In this document: in pieces, positions 50,101-61,590 of the stretch
How the letters are laid out: every line of letters begins with the position of its first letter
How positions within the stretch are numbered: position 1 is the first letter of the stretch
Assembly (NCBI RefSeq): GCF_041146795.1
Contig: NC_135183.1
Coordinates: 9,435,340-9,499,339, forward strand
Reading direction: 5' to 3'
Origin: Maylandia zebra
Lineage: Eukaryota; Chordata; Actinopteri; Cichliformes; Cichlidae
DNA: 64,000 nt
Position numbers and translations under genes: made by a program
Notes under the pieces: generated by a model
What the model saw: only the letters and a program-made list of their open reading frames with translations
The model's database searches: none
What the model was told of the DNA's origin: nothing

Positions 50101-53100
50101 TAAAATGGATACACAGCAAAATACAGACTGCAGAAGAGCAAATTTCACATATCTATGAATCCTGCACTACGTTTTTATATAAGATTACTTGCTAAAGACT
50201 GAATTGGTGGTAAATTAAAATCCAGCTCAACAATACGGAAACGAAGGCTTCATTGTAACTAAAGTAACGGCCTCCAATATGAAATATTTTGACAATATTG
50301 TAATATAATCATTTCAATATTATTTCTATTTACTGCATACAAACATATTTTCCATCCTTCTGCACTTAATATTCAAATCAAATTAAATATAAGAAATTAT
50401 AATAACACATCTGAGAACACTATCTGCAAAGCACATACAAAAAGCAATCCTGCTTGAGCAATGTTTATTGTGTGCTGTTTCCATGCTAAAAGCCGGCAGT
50501 GTCATTAGTCTTGTGCCAGAGTGGACATTAAAAGCAGCTTGACATAGCTGGGAATTCACATTGCAGCATTTGAAAAAGGTTAGCAAACGCAACACGCAGA
50601 CACACGCACAAAGGTGCTCGTACATTTAGGTAAGAGATGTGGTACTCCAACAAGACCTGAACGTTGCCAATGCTCTCCTTAGTGCCGACAAATGTGAATG
50701 GGACCATTCCCTGTGTCAACAAAACAAAAAAACACAACACAGATGTTAATATGGGACTGTCCAACTAAATGACACTGTTTGTACGCTCTGTACTCCTATA
50801 GACTTTTAAACATCTGTCATAGGGATCAGTGCTTTAGCAGTTGGGGGTAAACACATCGCAGTAGCAGGCTTACTTCTTGTCTGGGCTGCTTGGTATCGTT
50901 GTCTCCTTCTATCCTGACACGCACCACACCGGACTTGTCCACTATCTCCTGGATGACCTTACCATTTTTACCAATCACTTTGCCTAAAGACAAAGAAAAG
51001 AGAAAAGGATCAAAAGGTAGGATGTCGCAGCTTAGGTCAAAAAGATGAGACACTAGTAAACTGAGGATATATAAGCACAGTACAGGGAGTGCAGAATTAT
51101 TAGGCAAGTTGTATTTTTGAGGAATAATGTTATTATTGAACAACAACCATGTTCTCAATGAACCCAAAAAACTCATTAATATCAAAGCTGAATGTTTTTG
51201 GAAGTAGTTTTTAGTTTGTTTTTAGTTTTAGCTATTTTAGGGGGATATCTGTGTGTGCAGGTGACTATTACTGTGCATAATTATTAGGCAACTTAACAAA
51301 AAACAAATATATACCCATTTCAATTATTTATTTTTACCAGTGAAACCAATATAACATCTCCACATTCACAAATATACATTTCTGACATTCAAAAACAAAT
51401 CAGCGACCAATATAGCCACCTTTCTTTGCAAGGACACTCAAAAGCCTGCCATCCATGGATTCTGTCAGTGTTTTGATCTGTTCACCATCAACATTGTGTG
51501 CAGCAGCAACCACAGCCTCCCAGACACTGTTCAGAGAGGTGTACTGTTTTCCCTCCTTGTAAATCTCACATTTGATGATGGACCACAGGTTCTCAATGGG
51601 GTTCAGATCAGGTGAACAAGGAGGCCATGTCATTAGTTTTTCTTCTTTTATACCCTTTCTTGCCAGCCACGCTGTGGAGTACTTGGACGCGTGCGATGGA
51701 GCATTGTCCTGCATGAAAATCATGTTTTTCTTGAAGGATGCAGACTTCTTCCTGTACCACTGCTTGAAGAAGGTGTCTTCCAGAAACTGGCAGTAGGACT
51801 GGGAGTTGAACTTGACTCCATCCTCAACCCGAAAAGGCCCCACAAGCTCATCTTTGATGATACCAGCCCAAACCAGTACTCCACCTCCACCTTGCTGGCG
51901 TCTGAGTCGGACTGGAGCTCTCTGCCCTTTATCAATCCAGCCACGGGCCCATCCATCTGGCCCATCAAGACTCACTCTCATTTCATCAGTCCATAAAACC
52001 TTAGAAAAACCAGTCTTGAGATATTTCTTGGCCCAGTCTTGACGTTTCAGCTTGTGTGTCTTGTTCAGTGGTGGTTGTCTTTCAGCCTTTCTTACCTTGG
52101 CCATGTCTCTGAGTATTGCACACCTTGTGCTTTTGGGCACTCCAGTGATGTTGCAGCTCTGAAATATGGCCAAACTGGTGGCAAGTGGCATCTTGGCAGC
52201 TGCACGCTTGACTTTTCTCAGTTCATGGGCAGTTATTTTGCGCCTTGGTTTTTCCACACGCTTCTTGCGACCCTGTTGACTATTTTGAATGAAACGCTTG
52301 ATTGTTCGATGATCACGCTTCAGAAGCTTTGCAATTTTGAGACTGCTGCATCCCTCTGCAAGATATCTCACTATTTTTGACTTTTCTGAGCCTGTCAAGT
52401 CCTTCTTTTGACCCATTTTGCCAAAGGAAAGGACGTTGCCTAATAATTATGCACACCTGATATAGGGTGTTGATGTCATTAGACCACACCCCTTCTCATT
52501 ACAGAGATGCACATCACCTAATATGCTTAATTGGCAGTAGGCTTTCGAGCCTATATAGCTTGGAGTAAGACAACATGCATGAAGAGGATGATGTGGACAA
52601 AATACTCATTTGCCTAATAATTCTGCACTCCCTGTAGATGAAAGTTTTTGTTTAAATGTTGCTGAGAAGTTGAGCAAATAATGTACTGAATGAATGAATG
52701 ACTTGTTACTAATTACTCATTGCTGTTACTAAATACCAACTTCTTTATCCCCTTCTTAAAATAGTTGAATCTACTTACCAACAAGGTTTCTTGGCACCTG
52801 GACCGAATCCTCTACAAATTCCAAGAAGCTTCTGGCTTTCTTTACTGCCTCTGCTGTCTAAAGGAAGACACAGGGTCGCTTACATATATTACACACTCAG
52901 CTAAAACATATACACAACCCAGTTACCACTGTACAACATGTACAGTATATACACAAAGAGCACGTCTAAAGAGTCCCACGCTATTTCTCTTATAAATAAC
53001 ATTCTCCATGTGAGACCATTAAAAAAAGAGACTTAGCAAATCCAATTTCATGTCAGCATTTTCATATTACTTCACACATAACCTGCCATACAGGAATAAT

Positions 53101-56100
53101 TATGGATTCTTTAAATGGTGTTCATTTCTTTGTAGGAATCTCGTCAACTAAAAGCAACAATTTCATAAGAAAGATATGTTATTACTTCTTTCTTGTTCAC
53201 CATTAGAGAAAGCATCTATACTGTTTACCAGTTTAAGTGCACATGTTAAACACCATGTCACCCTCGTCATCACTTCTCTTTCTCACATCCTCACTGGCAG
53301 GAGCTAAGACGTGAGTGACAACCATGTTGTTGTATAGAATAATAAAGCCCTGTTGATAATTCAATATATACTGAAAGACAATTTAGCCAATTTAAGCTCG
53401 ATAAAATACTAAATATTTACTGATTTTGTTGTGGAAATTACTTTTACTTTGCTTTTATATACAGAGGGTAAAGTATGTATTGAACAGGTCACCAATTCTC
53501 TAAGCAAGTATGTTTCTAAAGGTGCTTTTGACATGAAATTGTCACCAGACATTGGTAACAACCCATGAAAAATGTGAAAAAGGGCATGGTAACTATCAGT
53601 AACTAGAAAGCAATCCTCCCACTTAGTGCAAATTCATTATCAGCTGATTCAGTCCCAAATGATGGCCTATAAAAAGCTGTCCCATTACTAAGATGTCTCA
53701 CAAGAAACACACAAGACGGGTAAAACCAATGAGCTCTCGCAAGACCTTCACAACCTTATTGCTGCAAATTTTTCAACATAAAACGACCTCCCTATAAGAT
53801 TTCAGACAGCAGAGTGAAAAGAATTATTAGAAGAGTTGTTCAAGAGCCCAGCAACAGAAAGACCTGGAATCAGCAGGTACAATTGTTTTAGTACAATTGT
53901 ACTCACCACGCACGACTCCATTGCTGAAGAAAAAGCATGTTGAAGCATGTTTAACAACAACATTTAGACAAGCCTGTGAAATACCCAGAGGAAACAGTCT
54001 GGTCAGATACCAAAATGAACCCTTTGGATGCCATAAGGCACTGCACTGCATCACCCCACAAACACCATACCAACGGTGATGTTTGTAGGTGGGAACATCA
54101 TGGTGTGGGGCTGTTTTTCAGCATACAGCACTGGCACGCTTCATATTATTAAAGTAAGGATGAACGTGGAAAATGTGCCATGACATTCTTGATAAAAATC
54201 GGCTGCCGTTCACCAGGATGATGAAGATAAAATGAGGATGAATGTTTCAGCAAGACAGTGATCAAAAACATATAGCCAAGTGAACTCTCAACTGGTTTCA
54301 GAGGAAGAAAAAGCTGCTAGAATGGCCCAGCCAATCACCTGACCTGTCTCCTTTATAAAATTTTCAGAGAAAGAACTAAAACTCTTCATAGAAGAACCCT
54401 TTAGGATTTAAAGACTATTTATGTGGAAGAATCACATAAATCCCACATTACAACTACTTTTCCATACAGGAGGCGCCTTGAAGCTCTCGTCACCAACAAA
54501 GGCTTTTGTACAAAGTACTGAATGAACTTCAGCAACTGAGACATTTCTCATTATTACACATAATTTATGGACATCTATGGTTTGATTTCTTTGCATGTAT
54601 GGATTGGCCGACATCTGGTGAGAATTTATGTCAATAGCATCTTTAAAAAGTGACTTAGATCATTTGTGACATGTTAAATAGTTATTTTACCCGGTGTACA
54701 ATCCAGTAACCCTACTACCTCCTGTATTACCAACCTACCTCCCCATAAATCCTGAAATTGCCTGACTCCTCATCCAGCTCAATGGCAGTTACACCTGGAA
54801 CCTTCCGGGCTTGCTGGATGTTGCTACCATGGCTGCCAATGGCCAGGCCCATTAGATCCAGTCTCACTGTAAACTCTTCCTGGAAGGAAGACACCAAGTG
54901 CCTGGAGTTCTACGAAAAACACAAGACATAGTCAAAACCAATGAACTCAGTCAGCTCTGCCTGAAGCTTTCATCCTGTACAAAAACTGAACAATAACAAA
55001 TTTAAGTGTACTGTTAATTTAAACTCAAAAACTAAATGCTCGACCTTACAGAGCTTAAGATTATTGAAATATCTTTGGTAATATGGTTGTGTCCAAGGAT
55101 GCTGAGCTCATGGACTGACAATGATCAGAGGAACTGCTAGTGGCTTGCCAAACAAGACATTTTTTTGTCTTGTTTTTCCATGCATTACATTACACTTATC
55201 AGATTCATGAGTCATTAACTTTATCAGCTTCACTATATCTTCATTTCAGTATTTCTACATATTACTGACACTTGTGACACAGATGCAACTTCAAACTCTG
55301 TAAGGAACGGCTACACTGATCCACCATCACAAAACTAGAGGTCAAAGAAGAAGAGGATTCCTGTCTGTAGATGTGACTTTAAAGTATTTGGAAAGATGCT
55401 ACTTTGTCTTCTTTCCTTAACTTCTTTAAATTAAAAGATTAATATGTATGAGGAGCACACGATGCAGGGCTGAGCAGAGACAGGTGAGCTACTTCAAAAA
55501 GAAAATGAAATTAAAAAAACAACAATCAAAACAGACTGAACAAGTTTGTTGAAAAAAAAGTTTAGTTAAAGAAAAAAGTCTGTCAAATGTTATAACTTTA
55601 TACAGTTTTTGCTGTTCAGCTATCATCCGCCTACTTACAGTCACCCAATGATAGGCTAAACCATCCATCACTGTATATCAGGGGTGGGGAACTCCAGGCC
55701 TGAAATGTCGGTGTCTTGCAGATGTTAGATATCACCCTGGGGCAGCACACATTGAATCAGATGATTACTTAATTACCAGCCTCTGGAGAACTTCACGGCA
55801 TGTTGAGAGGGTAATTTAGCCATTTAAATCAGCTGTGTTGGATCAAGGACCCGCAGGACACCAGCCCTTGAGGTCTGGAGTTCCCCCATCCCTGCTGTAT
55901 ATGAAGGCCACCCTGCTGGAACAGCACACGTTAGTTCTTTTTGAACTGGAAGTAGAAAATAAACTTGCCAGTTACTTACCTACTTCTTTCTTTCTTTTTT
56001 TCTCTTATTTTTAAGTTTCAGCCACACAGCTTGCATTAAGTGCACCGCACTATGTTAACCCCACTCTCCCACCTCAATTATTGTATTATATTATGGTATT

Positions 56101-59100
56101 ATACAACAATCAGTCTGGAGATCACTGCCCAATACTAAATGGCACAATAAAAAGCTATAAGCAAAACGACAATTGCTCAACTAAAAAGTATAATTTTGCT
56201 ATTGTTTTAGCTTACTTTAAGCAGTAGGATTGTATTTTACCATTTACCATAATAAATGGCCTGAACTACCAACTGAGATTGTTCCAAGGCAACTACAGTG
56301 CATACAGTAACCCCAGAACATCTCAGTAACAGGTCTTTTTCTTGCCATCACCCTACCTCAAGGTGTTTTGTGGCTTCCTGGTTGCGTGACATTAGAAGTA
56401 GCTTGGTCCTGAGGCTGCGCAGGTGCATGTCACTCAGCAAAGACACACGCTTCACTGTCGTCTCGTTGGTGGACTAAAACACACACACACAGGAAATAAA
56501 AAGACTTATGCAAATATGTGGGGATACTCCTCTGCTCATAATCACTAAAAGAAATGAACAGCTGAGTCATGTATTAGACAAACATGCAGGGCAGGATAAA
56601 GGTGTAGCACATCGTGCATTAGCCTTGGTGCTACTGTACATATCCACATGTCACCACAGAATCACAGAAAGCCAGTTACCACAATCACTAGTTGGCTGGT
56701 CTCAGGGCAGTATGAGATGTGAGAGGCTCCCACGGCTTTCTTGAAGTCTTTATGAGCATTTTCATTCTGGCACCTGTCCACAAAAAACAAAAAACATATT
56801 ACCTTCCAATCCTTAAACAAACAGTTCACATCTACTGAAAAAACGAGACAGACCATATATAACAGGTACAATAAAGGCTCTACTGCATATACACACTCTC
56901 ACTGCTAATGAACTAAACAAGCCTGTGAATTTAGTTAAAATCTGTCTGTCTCTAATTTTGTTGCTGTAAAGGTGCTGTACATACGCTTCTTGTAGATCCT
57001 GAGGAACCGGGACAAAGCACTTGTGAAAGGAGTTCTTGGTGATGGCCTTGTTGGTGTTGACCGGACGCAGACGTTCAAAGGTCACTATTTCGTTGTAAGT
57101 CGCGTCACAGGCTGCATACTCAATCACATAGAACTGGAAATATGGAAAGGTTCAACAAAAAAAATGAATAAGTAGAATACTCTTCATAGTGCCTATAGTC
57201 ACATGTACAAAAAAGGTTTTACTCACATCTCCCTTCATCATGCGGACTTTAGCCAACCACCAACCACACGGCTCAAGTTCAGTGGCTCTAGAAAAGATCT
57301 GCCAGGAGACGAAAACATAAGCAGGATAAGGCACATATAGAAACAAGCAGGTGAGGACAAGAGGAAAAGAAAAAAGGAGAGAACTTATATCTGTGTCCTT
57401 ACCTCCACCTCGTCACCCTCTCCAATCTCCTTCTTGACATCAGCAGGTGGGGGCATCCTGACATCACTGAAGGGCACTTGGCGTTCTGGCTGCCAACTGA
57501 GAAAAAAAAGACCCCATTTTTTTCTTTTACCTAAAACATGGTGGTTCTGGATCTATGATAAAATATTAAATTTACATGTTTTATGAAAACTGGTCAAATG
57601 CAGAAGAAGTAAAGACTCACTTGTTCTCAAAGGCAATAGTGAGAGAGTCATCGTGGATATCTTTGACAAAGCCCTGCAGGAGGGACAGAAACACAGATCA
57701 GCGGTTAAATATAGTTCCTGCTTTAAAAGAAGAGTTTTTTATGTCTAGCAGAAAAAGTGACATTTTGGGTATGGGAACCCATTTTTTTTATTTTGTGCAT
57801 GCACACAAAGTATATACGCATTGTTGACAAGATGCACACTCCTGCTGATTGTTTGCCACTATCTCATCTGTATACAACTCACAGTAACATGCTAAGATAT
57901 GCAAAGCACTAGCAAACAATTCTGAAGAAAAGTGCTAGGATGTATACAAGGATGTGCACAATAATGAATTTAAAATACTTAAAAACCCTGCATGAAAAGA
58001 AGCAAATTGAACATGTTTGTTAAAACACTAGGATACAGTGTGACAGCACAAAGTGTAAAACTGAATGTGAACATAACTACGTTTCCCACAGATTTAGATT
58101 CAATTTGTTGCAGGAGGTGGGCATGTGCACGCAGATAAGTGATCTTGAGCTTTTGTGTATAGAAGGCACACACTGGCTTTCTTAAAAGAACTATTACATA
58201 ATGTGTTTATATTATCTGATTTTTAAATACTTTTCTCCCCTGCAAATAATTTAATAACCAAGTAGCATAGCCTCCCACAGCTTCACTCCAACTTTCAGGA
58301 TGTTGGATGTCAATTAGCAGCTGACTGATACTGATGACTGCCACAACACTCAGCAGCAGAGGTCTTAAAACTGGACTAGTAAAATCTGAAAGCCATAAAC
58401 AAAGACTTCTTTCAGCTGGTCCCTTCAGGGGTTGCCACAGCAGACCATCTGCTTCCATGTCACCCTATCCCTAGCATTCTTCTTTGTCACACCAACAGTC
58501 TGCATGTCCTCCATCATTACATCCATAAACCATCTGTGATGTCCTCCTCATTTCTTCCTGCCTGGCAGCTCCATCTTCAACATCCTTTTCATCCATCTCA
58601 GCCTTGCATCTCTAACTTTGTCTCCAATATGCTCAACCTGAGCTGTTGCTCTGATGTACTCATTTCTAATCTTGTTCTTACATTACATTTTCTAACTTAA
58701 TCTAAACATCTTCACTTCTGCCACCTCCAGCTCGGCCTCCTGTCTTTGAATCAAAGCCAAACTTGCAGGCAGTGAAACCAGCAACTTTCCAGAAAACGTA
58801 CCAGAAAACAAACAAAAGAACAACAAAAACAAAGGACAATGGCAGTGGCAGTGAACTGAAGAAAAGTATTTTAGTGAGACACTGACAGCTTCATGAGCTT
58901 CTTCAGGTAATTCGGCAGTTAGATCAATTACTATCAGAGAAAGAGAGCTTTGTTGTCACTGTCTTAGTTTATGTTTTAACATGTTTAACACTGCATTTAT
59001 TAGCATATTAGAATATTATCTGCAGTAAACAATCATACTTTCTTACACTATGTGAGATAGCATGTTTGAAACCTTAGCACGTAACCAAAACCGATAATAG

Positions 59101-60803
59101 TCTAGCACTACTATTTAATACTGTGGTATGCTAATACTGTGACAGTGACATCAGCACCACTGATGGTAACAGATAGTGACCAACACAAGATAGTTTAGTG
59201 TGTAAAATATCTAAATAAATAAAAAACAAAATGATATATTTGATAAGTATGGACTTGTTTTGCAAGTTTAAGTTTGAACTGCTTTCCAGCATTTGACAAC
59301 ATTCCTATCACAGGGTGGAAGCTGCAAAATTACTTTTATATATCCTTTATTTATCCAGAAAGTGATATTGACATTACAAAAGCCTTTTTCAAGACAGATC
59401 TGGCCAAGAGGGCAGTGGAAAACGCAACAAATATATCATCACAGTTCTTTCATACACAGGCACAATAACAGAGAGACATAAAAACACTGTAAAACTAGTC
59501 ATTTCCTTACTTAACGTATAACTCCTACATAAATCCTAATGACTACAGTCTATTTAACAACATAAGTAAAGATATCATTAAAAAAAGCCCCAACAAAAAG
59601 AAAACACACACGCACACACAGAAACATCAGAAATCAGTTTTGGCAGTGGATCATTTTTTGGCACAACGCCTGTGCTAGAGTCAAACGTGAGGTACCCAAC
59701 ACTACACACCAGACTTGGAAGTACTGAACCCCAGGTTCAATGCGTTCAGACACTTATTTAAGCCATGTGTCTCGCTTGCGTGAAGGACGGTGTTGATTAC
59801 ATTCAAAGAAAGCACACACACGTATGTCTAAAGAGTTTAAGACACAGGGGTGGCAGAGTGGACAGAATCGCCCAGGGAAAAAAAGGGGTGTGTTAAATAA
59901 GGAAAAGCAATGAGAACAGTGTGAAAATGCAGTAGTACAAAAGAAGTCATGGGATGTGAAGGTGAGACAAGAAAGAAAAACTTGAAAGTCTGGAGAAAAA
60001 TGAGAAGAGAGAGGAGACACGGGGAGAAGAGGCGAGGGTGTTGCTGTGGGCAGCACGTCTAGAAATAGCTTTAAAGTCGATGGTATCAGTGACCCACTCG
60101 ACATGCCAGCTGGTCGGGATTGACAAGGAACAGCTGGCTCACACATACCGAAAAAATAGCTTCGGAATGATGGAGTATCAAATAATAGACAGCGACAGTC
60201 AGTCGTGAAGTCTGTGCAGAGAGACTTCAAAATCTCTCACACCACCAACCATGGTGCCTTCACAACACGACACACTTTAGTAAACTGCGTCAAGGTATAA
60301 TGGGCTGGTCCTCCGTGTTTCTGATATCAGCTCAATAGCCAATGATGACACATGCAGATACTATTTACTTCAGCAACATCTTTCGACGTCAACAGCTAGG
60401 CAACTATCAAGTTAGCTAACTTTCAGCTCGAGAAAGCGGCACAAGAAGTCAAATAAAATTAATAACACCTGCTCTGTGTTACGTATTCAAGTTATCGCAT
60501 GCAAGACTGCGGTTCTTCCAAACTGGCTTTGAAGAAAGGTCCTCAAAAGTGTCAGCTGGCGAGGACATGGGAGTGACGCTAGCTTAGCTTGCTAATTATG
60601 GCTAGCATTGCTAGTACAAGCTAATATCGAACTCTCGGGTACGTACAGAGGAAGTCGGATCATGTTGCCACAATCCACGAGACTTAAACTAGAATACTGT
60701 ACCGTATGAACAACTTTTATGTTTGAAACTGCATTGATAAGCCGGTATTTACCTTGTAATAAGCCCCGTTGGAGCCACGGACCTCCACCACCAGTTCTTC
60801 CAT
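47101..60803 (-). CDS. fxr1: FMR1 autosomal homolog 1 (FXR1), about 18 coding exons
   Basis: This is an RNA-binding translational regulator of the FMRP family. Coding exons in transcript order are 60753-60803, 57621-57673, 57403-57496, 57227-57298, 56985-57133, 56680-56773, 56357-56473, 54739-54909, 52779-52857, 50874-50983, 50624-50710, 49517-49742, 49210-49303, 48995-49104, 48462-48671, 48158-48235 (cassette), 47425-47507 and 47101-47283. All junctions keep frame and the total is 686 residues, or 660 without the cassette. Domains are two Agenet/Tudor modules (about 4-50 and 63-115), KH1 with GSHG at 235-238, KH2 with GKNG at 298-301, a coiled coil/NES (about 360-380), an RGG box (about 480-500), two [13 protein letters not shown] basic runs and the family ending [22 protein letters not shown] and the dnajc19 neighbour favour FXR1 over FMR1 or FXR2. 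The start codon sits in [17 protein letters not shown], as in the family. KH1 and the segment before it are more diverged than I expect. Intron 1 is 3.1 kb. Confidence 0.94.
48158..48235 (-). CDS. fxr1: fxr1 exon 16: in-frame cassette matching the muscle-type FXR1 exon
   Basis: This 78-nt phase-1 exon encodes [18 protein letters not shown] followed by RLPEERQP. It matches the basic segment of the 27-residue muscle-enriched insertion of mammalian FXR1 ([15 protein letters not shown], from memory). It can be skipped without changing frame. If the donor (CAG|gtaacc) is not used, the frame reads on for about 18 more codons to a stop at 48102, giving a possible alternative C terminus. Confidence 0.85.
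48757..48956. repeat. Interspersed repeat with internal inverted copies in fxr1 intron 14
   Basis: This segment includes aaggttcccaatcatccagg, two copies of caaggaaacttaaa and near-complementary blocks (gaagaagcttcttggatgaa, agacgtttca / tgaaacgtct). The same wording recurs in fish genomes as an interspersed repeat. It fills most of the short intron between the RGG exon and exon 15. Confidence 0.6.
48995..49104 (-). CDS. fxr1: fxr1 exon 14: RGG-box exon
   Basis: This 110-nt exon (acceptor ttgcag|GGAG, donor CTCTG|gtaaaa) encodes the Arg/Gly-rich RNA-binding tail, including [23 protein letters not shown]-family RGG boxes bind structured and G-rich RNA and are methylated on arginine. The exon is flanked downstream by a short intron that contains an interspersed repeat. 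Confidence 0.9.
49517..49742 (-). CDS. fxr1: fxr1 exon 12: NES-bearing coiled coil and Arg/Gly/Ser-rich linker
   Basis: This 226-nt exon starts in phase 0 after ctctag and ends TATG|gtaggc. It encodes [19 protein letters not shown], the segment corresponding to the nuclear export signal/coiled coil of FMRP-family proteins. A Gly/Arg/Asn-rich linker follows, ending in a [18 protein letters not shown] stretch that is conserved in FXR1. It is treated as the standard copy. A possible second copy lies 182 bp upstream in transcript sense. Confidence 0.92.
49925..50008 (-). CDS. Candidate duplicated coiled-coil/NES exon of fxr1 (exon 11b)
   Basis: Within the fxr1 intron between exons 11 and 12 there is an open phase-0 segment after a good acceptor (gtttgtgtgtag|GAC). 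It reads [19 protein letters not shown] and then VDYTQGGSL. Laid from its first codon against exon 12 without gaps, 7 of 19 residues are identical and several more are conservative (D/E, M/V, L/I, I/V). The downstream end is uncertain. A GC-type donor after CTA (gcaaga) gives 84 nt and a weak GT donor after ATT (gtggat) gives 57 nt, and both are multiples of three. The segment is more GC-rich than the intron around it. It could be a cassette exon, a mutually exclusive exon or a decayed duplicate. No expression evidence is available here. Confidence 0.4.
51083..52634 (-). mobile_element. Apparently intact DD37E Tc1-like transposon inside fxr1 intron 9
   Basis: Ends are cagggagtgcagaattatta and its reverse complement, flanked by TA at 51081-51082 and 52635-52636. 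Inner copies of a related motif (gtgcataattattaggcaac at about 51274 and its complement at about 52435) give an IR/DR layout in which the DNA between the repeats is unlike on the two sides. The element is on the same strand as fxr1, in the intron between the exons ending KH1 and starting KH2. Confidence 0.94.
51400..52416 (-). CDS. Tc1-like DD37E transposase, 338 aa, uninterrupted
   Basis: The N-terminal half has helix-turn-helix character ([20 protein letters not shown]) and a basic hinge ([10 protein letters not shown]). The DDE residues are D144 in LWTDEMRV, D237 in [10 protein letters not shown] and E275 in [11 protein letters not shown], with 37 residues between the last two. That spacing differs from the usual DD34E of Tc1 and fits the DD37E group reported from fish (TRT-type, from memory). 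No stop or frameshift is present. Confidence 0.92.
   Translation of the reverse strand: MGQKKDLTGSEKSKIVRYLAEGCSSLKIAKLLKRDHRTIKRFIQNSQQGRKKRVEKPRRKITAHELRKVKRAAAKMPLATSLAIFQSCNITGVPKSTRCAILRDMAKVRKAERQPPLNKTHKLKRQDWAKKYLKTGFSKVLWTDEMRVSLDGPDGWARGWIDKGQRAPVRLRRQQGGGGVLVWAGIIKDELVGPFRVEDGVKFNSQSYCQFLEDTFFKQWYRKKSASFKKNMIFMQDNAPSHASKYSTAWLARKGIKEEKLMTWPPCSPDLNPIENLWSIIKCEIYKEGKQYTSLNSVWEAVVAAAHNVDGEQIKTLTESMDGRLLSVLAKKGGYIGR
53462..54696 (+). mobile_element. Decayed Tc1 element in fxr1 intron 8
   Basis: Similar but diverged ends (cagagggtaaagtatgtatt at left, the complement of caccgggtaaaataacta at right) are flanked by TA. Fragments of transposase are visible, such as DNA encoding the HTARATK.WL-like and NP(I)ENLW-like regions near 54230-54360 and a GYCTKY-like end near 54515, but stops and frameshifts abound. 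It is older than the two intact elements nearby. Confidence 0.8.
55679..55894. mobile_element. hAT-type MITE (216 bp, palindromic) in fxr1 intron 7
   Basis: Inverted ends caggggtggggaactccagg and ggagttcccccatccctg bracket a largely self-complementary 216-bp element with no coding capacity. A perfect 8-bp target duplication, ctgtatat, lies at 55671-55678 and 55895-55902. The size of the duplication points to hAT transposase. The sequence resembles a MITE that is very common in fish. Confidence 0.92.
58385..58770 (-). repeat. Interspersed LINE-derived repeat in fxr1 intron 1
   Basis: Sequence such as ggtcccttcaggggttgcca, tgcatgtcctccatcattac and ctggcagctccatcttcaac resembles a repeat found throughout fish genomes that reads as LINE protein on the complementary strand. 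It has no intact frame. Confidence 0.55.
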
Positions 60804-60860
60804 ATTGGAAACGCAAAGGATGTTGGGACGACAGGTGCTCCTTCAAGCGTCAGGACTTGA
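60300..60860 (-). promoter_or_regulatory. Putative fxr1 promoter, exon 1 and CpG-enriched first-intron start
   Basis: Sequence around and downstream of fxr1 exon 1 has more CpG dinucleotides than the flanking DNA, which fits a housekeeping-type promoter. No TATA box is evident upstream of the ATG at 60801-60803. The transcription start is not determined. Confidence 0.4.
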
Positions 60861-61354
60861 CATCTTAGCACCAGTAAAATGTATAACAACAAGTACATGT
60901 AAAATTTGCACATTTAAAACTGAATTAAAATGAAAATATAACTTGTTATTCTAATGTAGCTTACCTGACAAACCAAAAGTGAAACTACAAAAGATGAATG
61001 CCCTTTTATTTATGTTTTGTAGTTTTAGTCCCGTTTTATTGTGCTGTTGTAATGACCATTAGAAGACACCTACTAAATCACTTTCAGTACATGTTATTCC
61101 ATTCTTTGCAATAACACAGACAACCAAACTGACCTAGTCAAGATAGCTGATTCAGATGCAATACTTGTAGTAAAAAGTAAATCCCCATTTCAGTTTCCGG
61201 AGCAGTGTTTCCTAGCAGAACTACGGTGGAAGGATTGTAACACAAAAAGTTTGGTCTGATTATGTGATATTTAGGAGCAATATTTACTCTGCAAATGTAG
61301 TGAAGGACCGAAACCCCCCCAAAAAACCACAAACTTAAAGACAGTCAATTTCTG

Positions 61355-61590
61355 ATGGAATTCAATTAAGGTTCATTTTATTTACATACTGCCAAATCAT
61401 AGCAAATGTTACCTCACGGCACTTCATCCTGCAAGGTAAAGAGCTTAAAGCATTAGAATGAAAAGCCCAACAATCAAACGTACCCCTATGAGCAGGCACT
61501 AGGTGAGGGTGGAACAGAAAAACACCATTTTAACAGGAAGTACCCACCTTAAGGAGGGGCAACTATCTGCTGCTACTTCAGAATTACTTT
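61355..61590 (+). repeat. Interspersed fish repeat fragment
   Basis: The stretch runs from ggttcattttatttacatac through aagcccaacaatcaaacgta and ttttaacaggaag, ending in a shortened version of the repeat also seen at 27035. It lies upstream of fxr1. Confidence 0.6.

Noticed and set aside
56229..56270. Short match to the SINE tail (ccatttacc...aaatggcctg)
   Set aside because: It is too short and partly palindromic, and there is no SINE core next to it.
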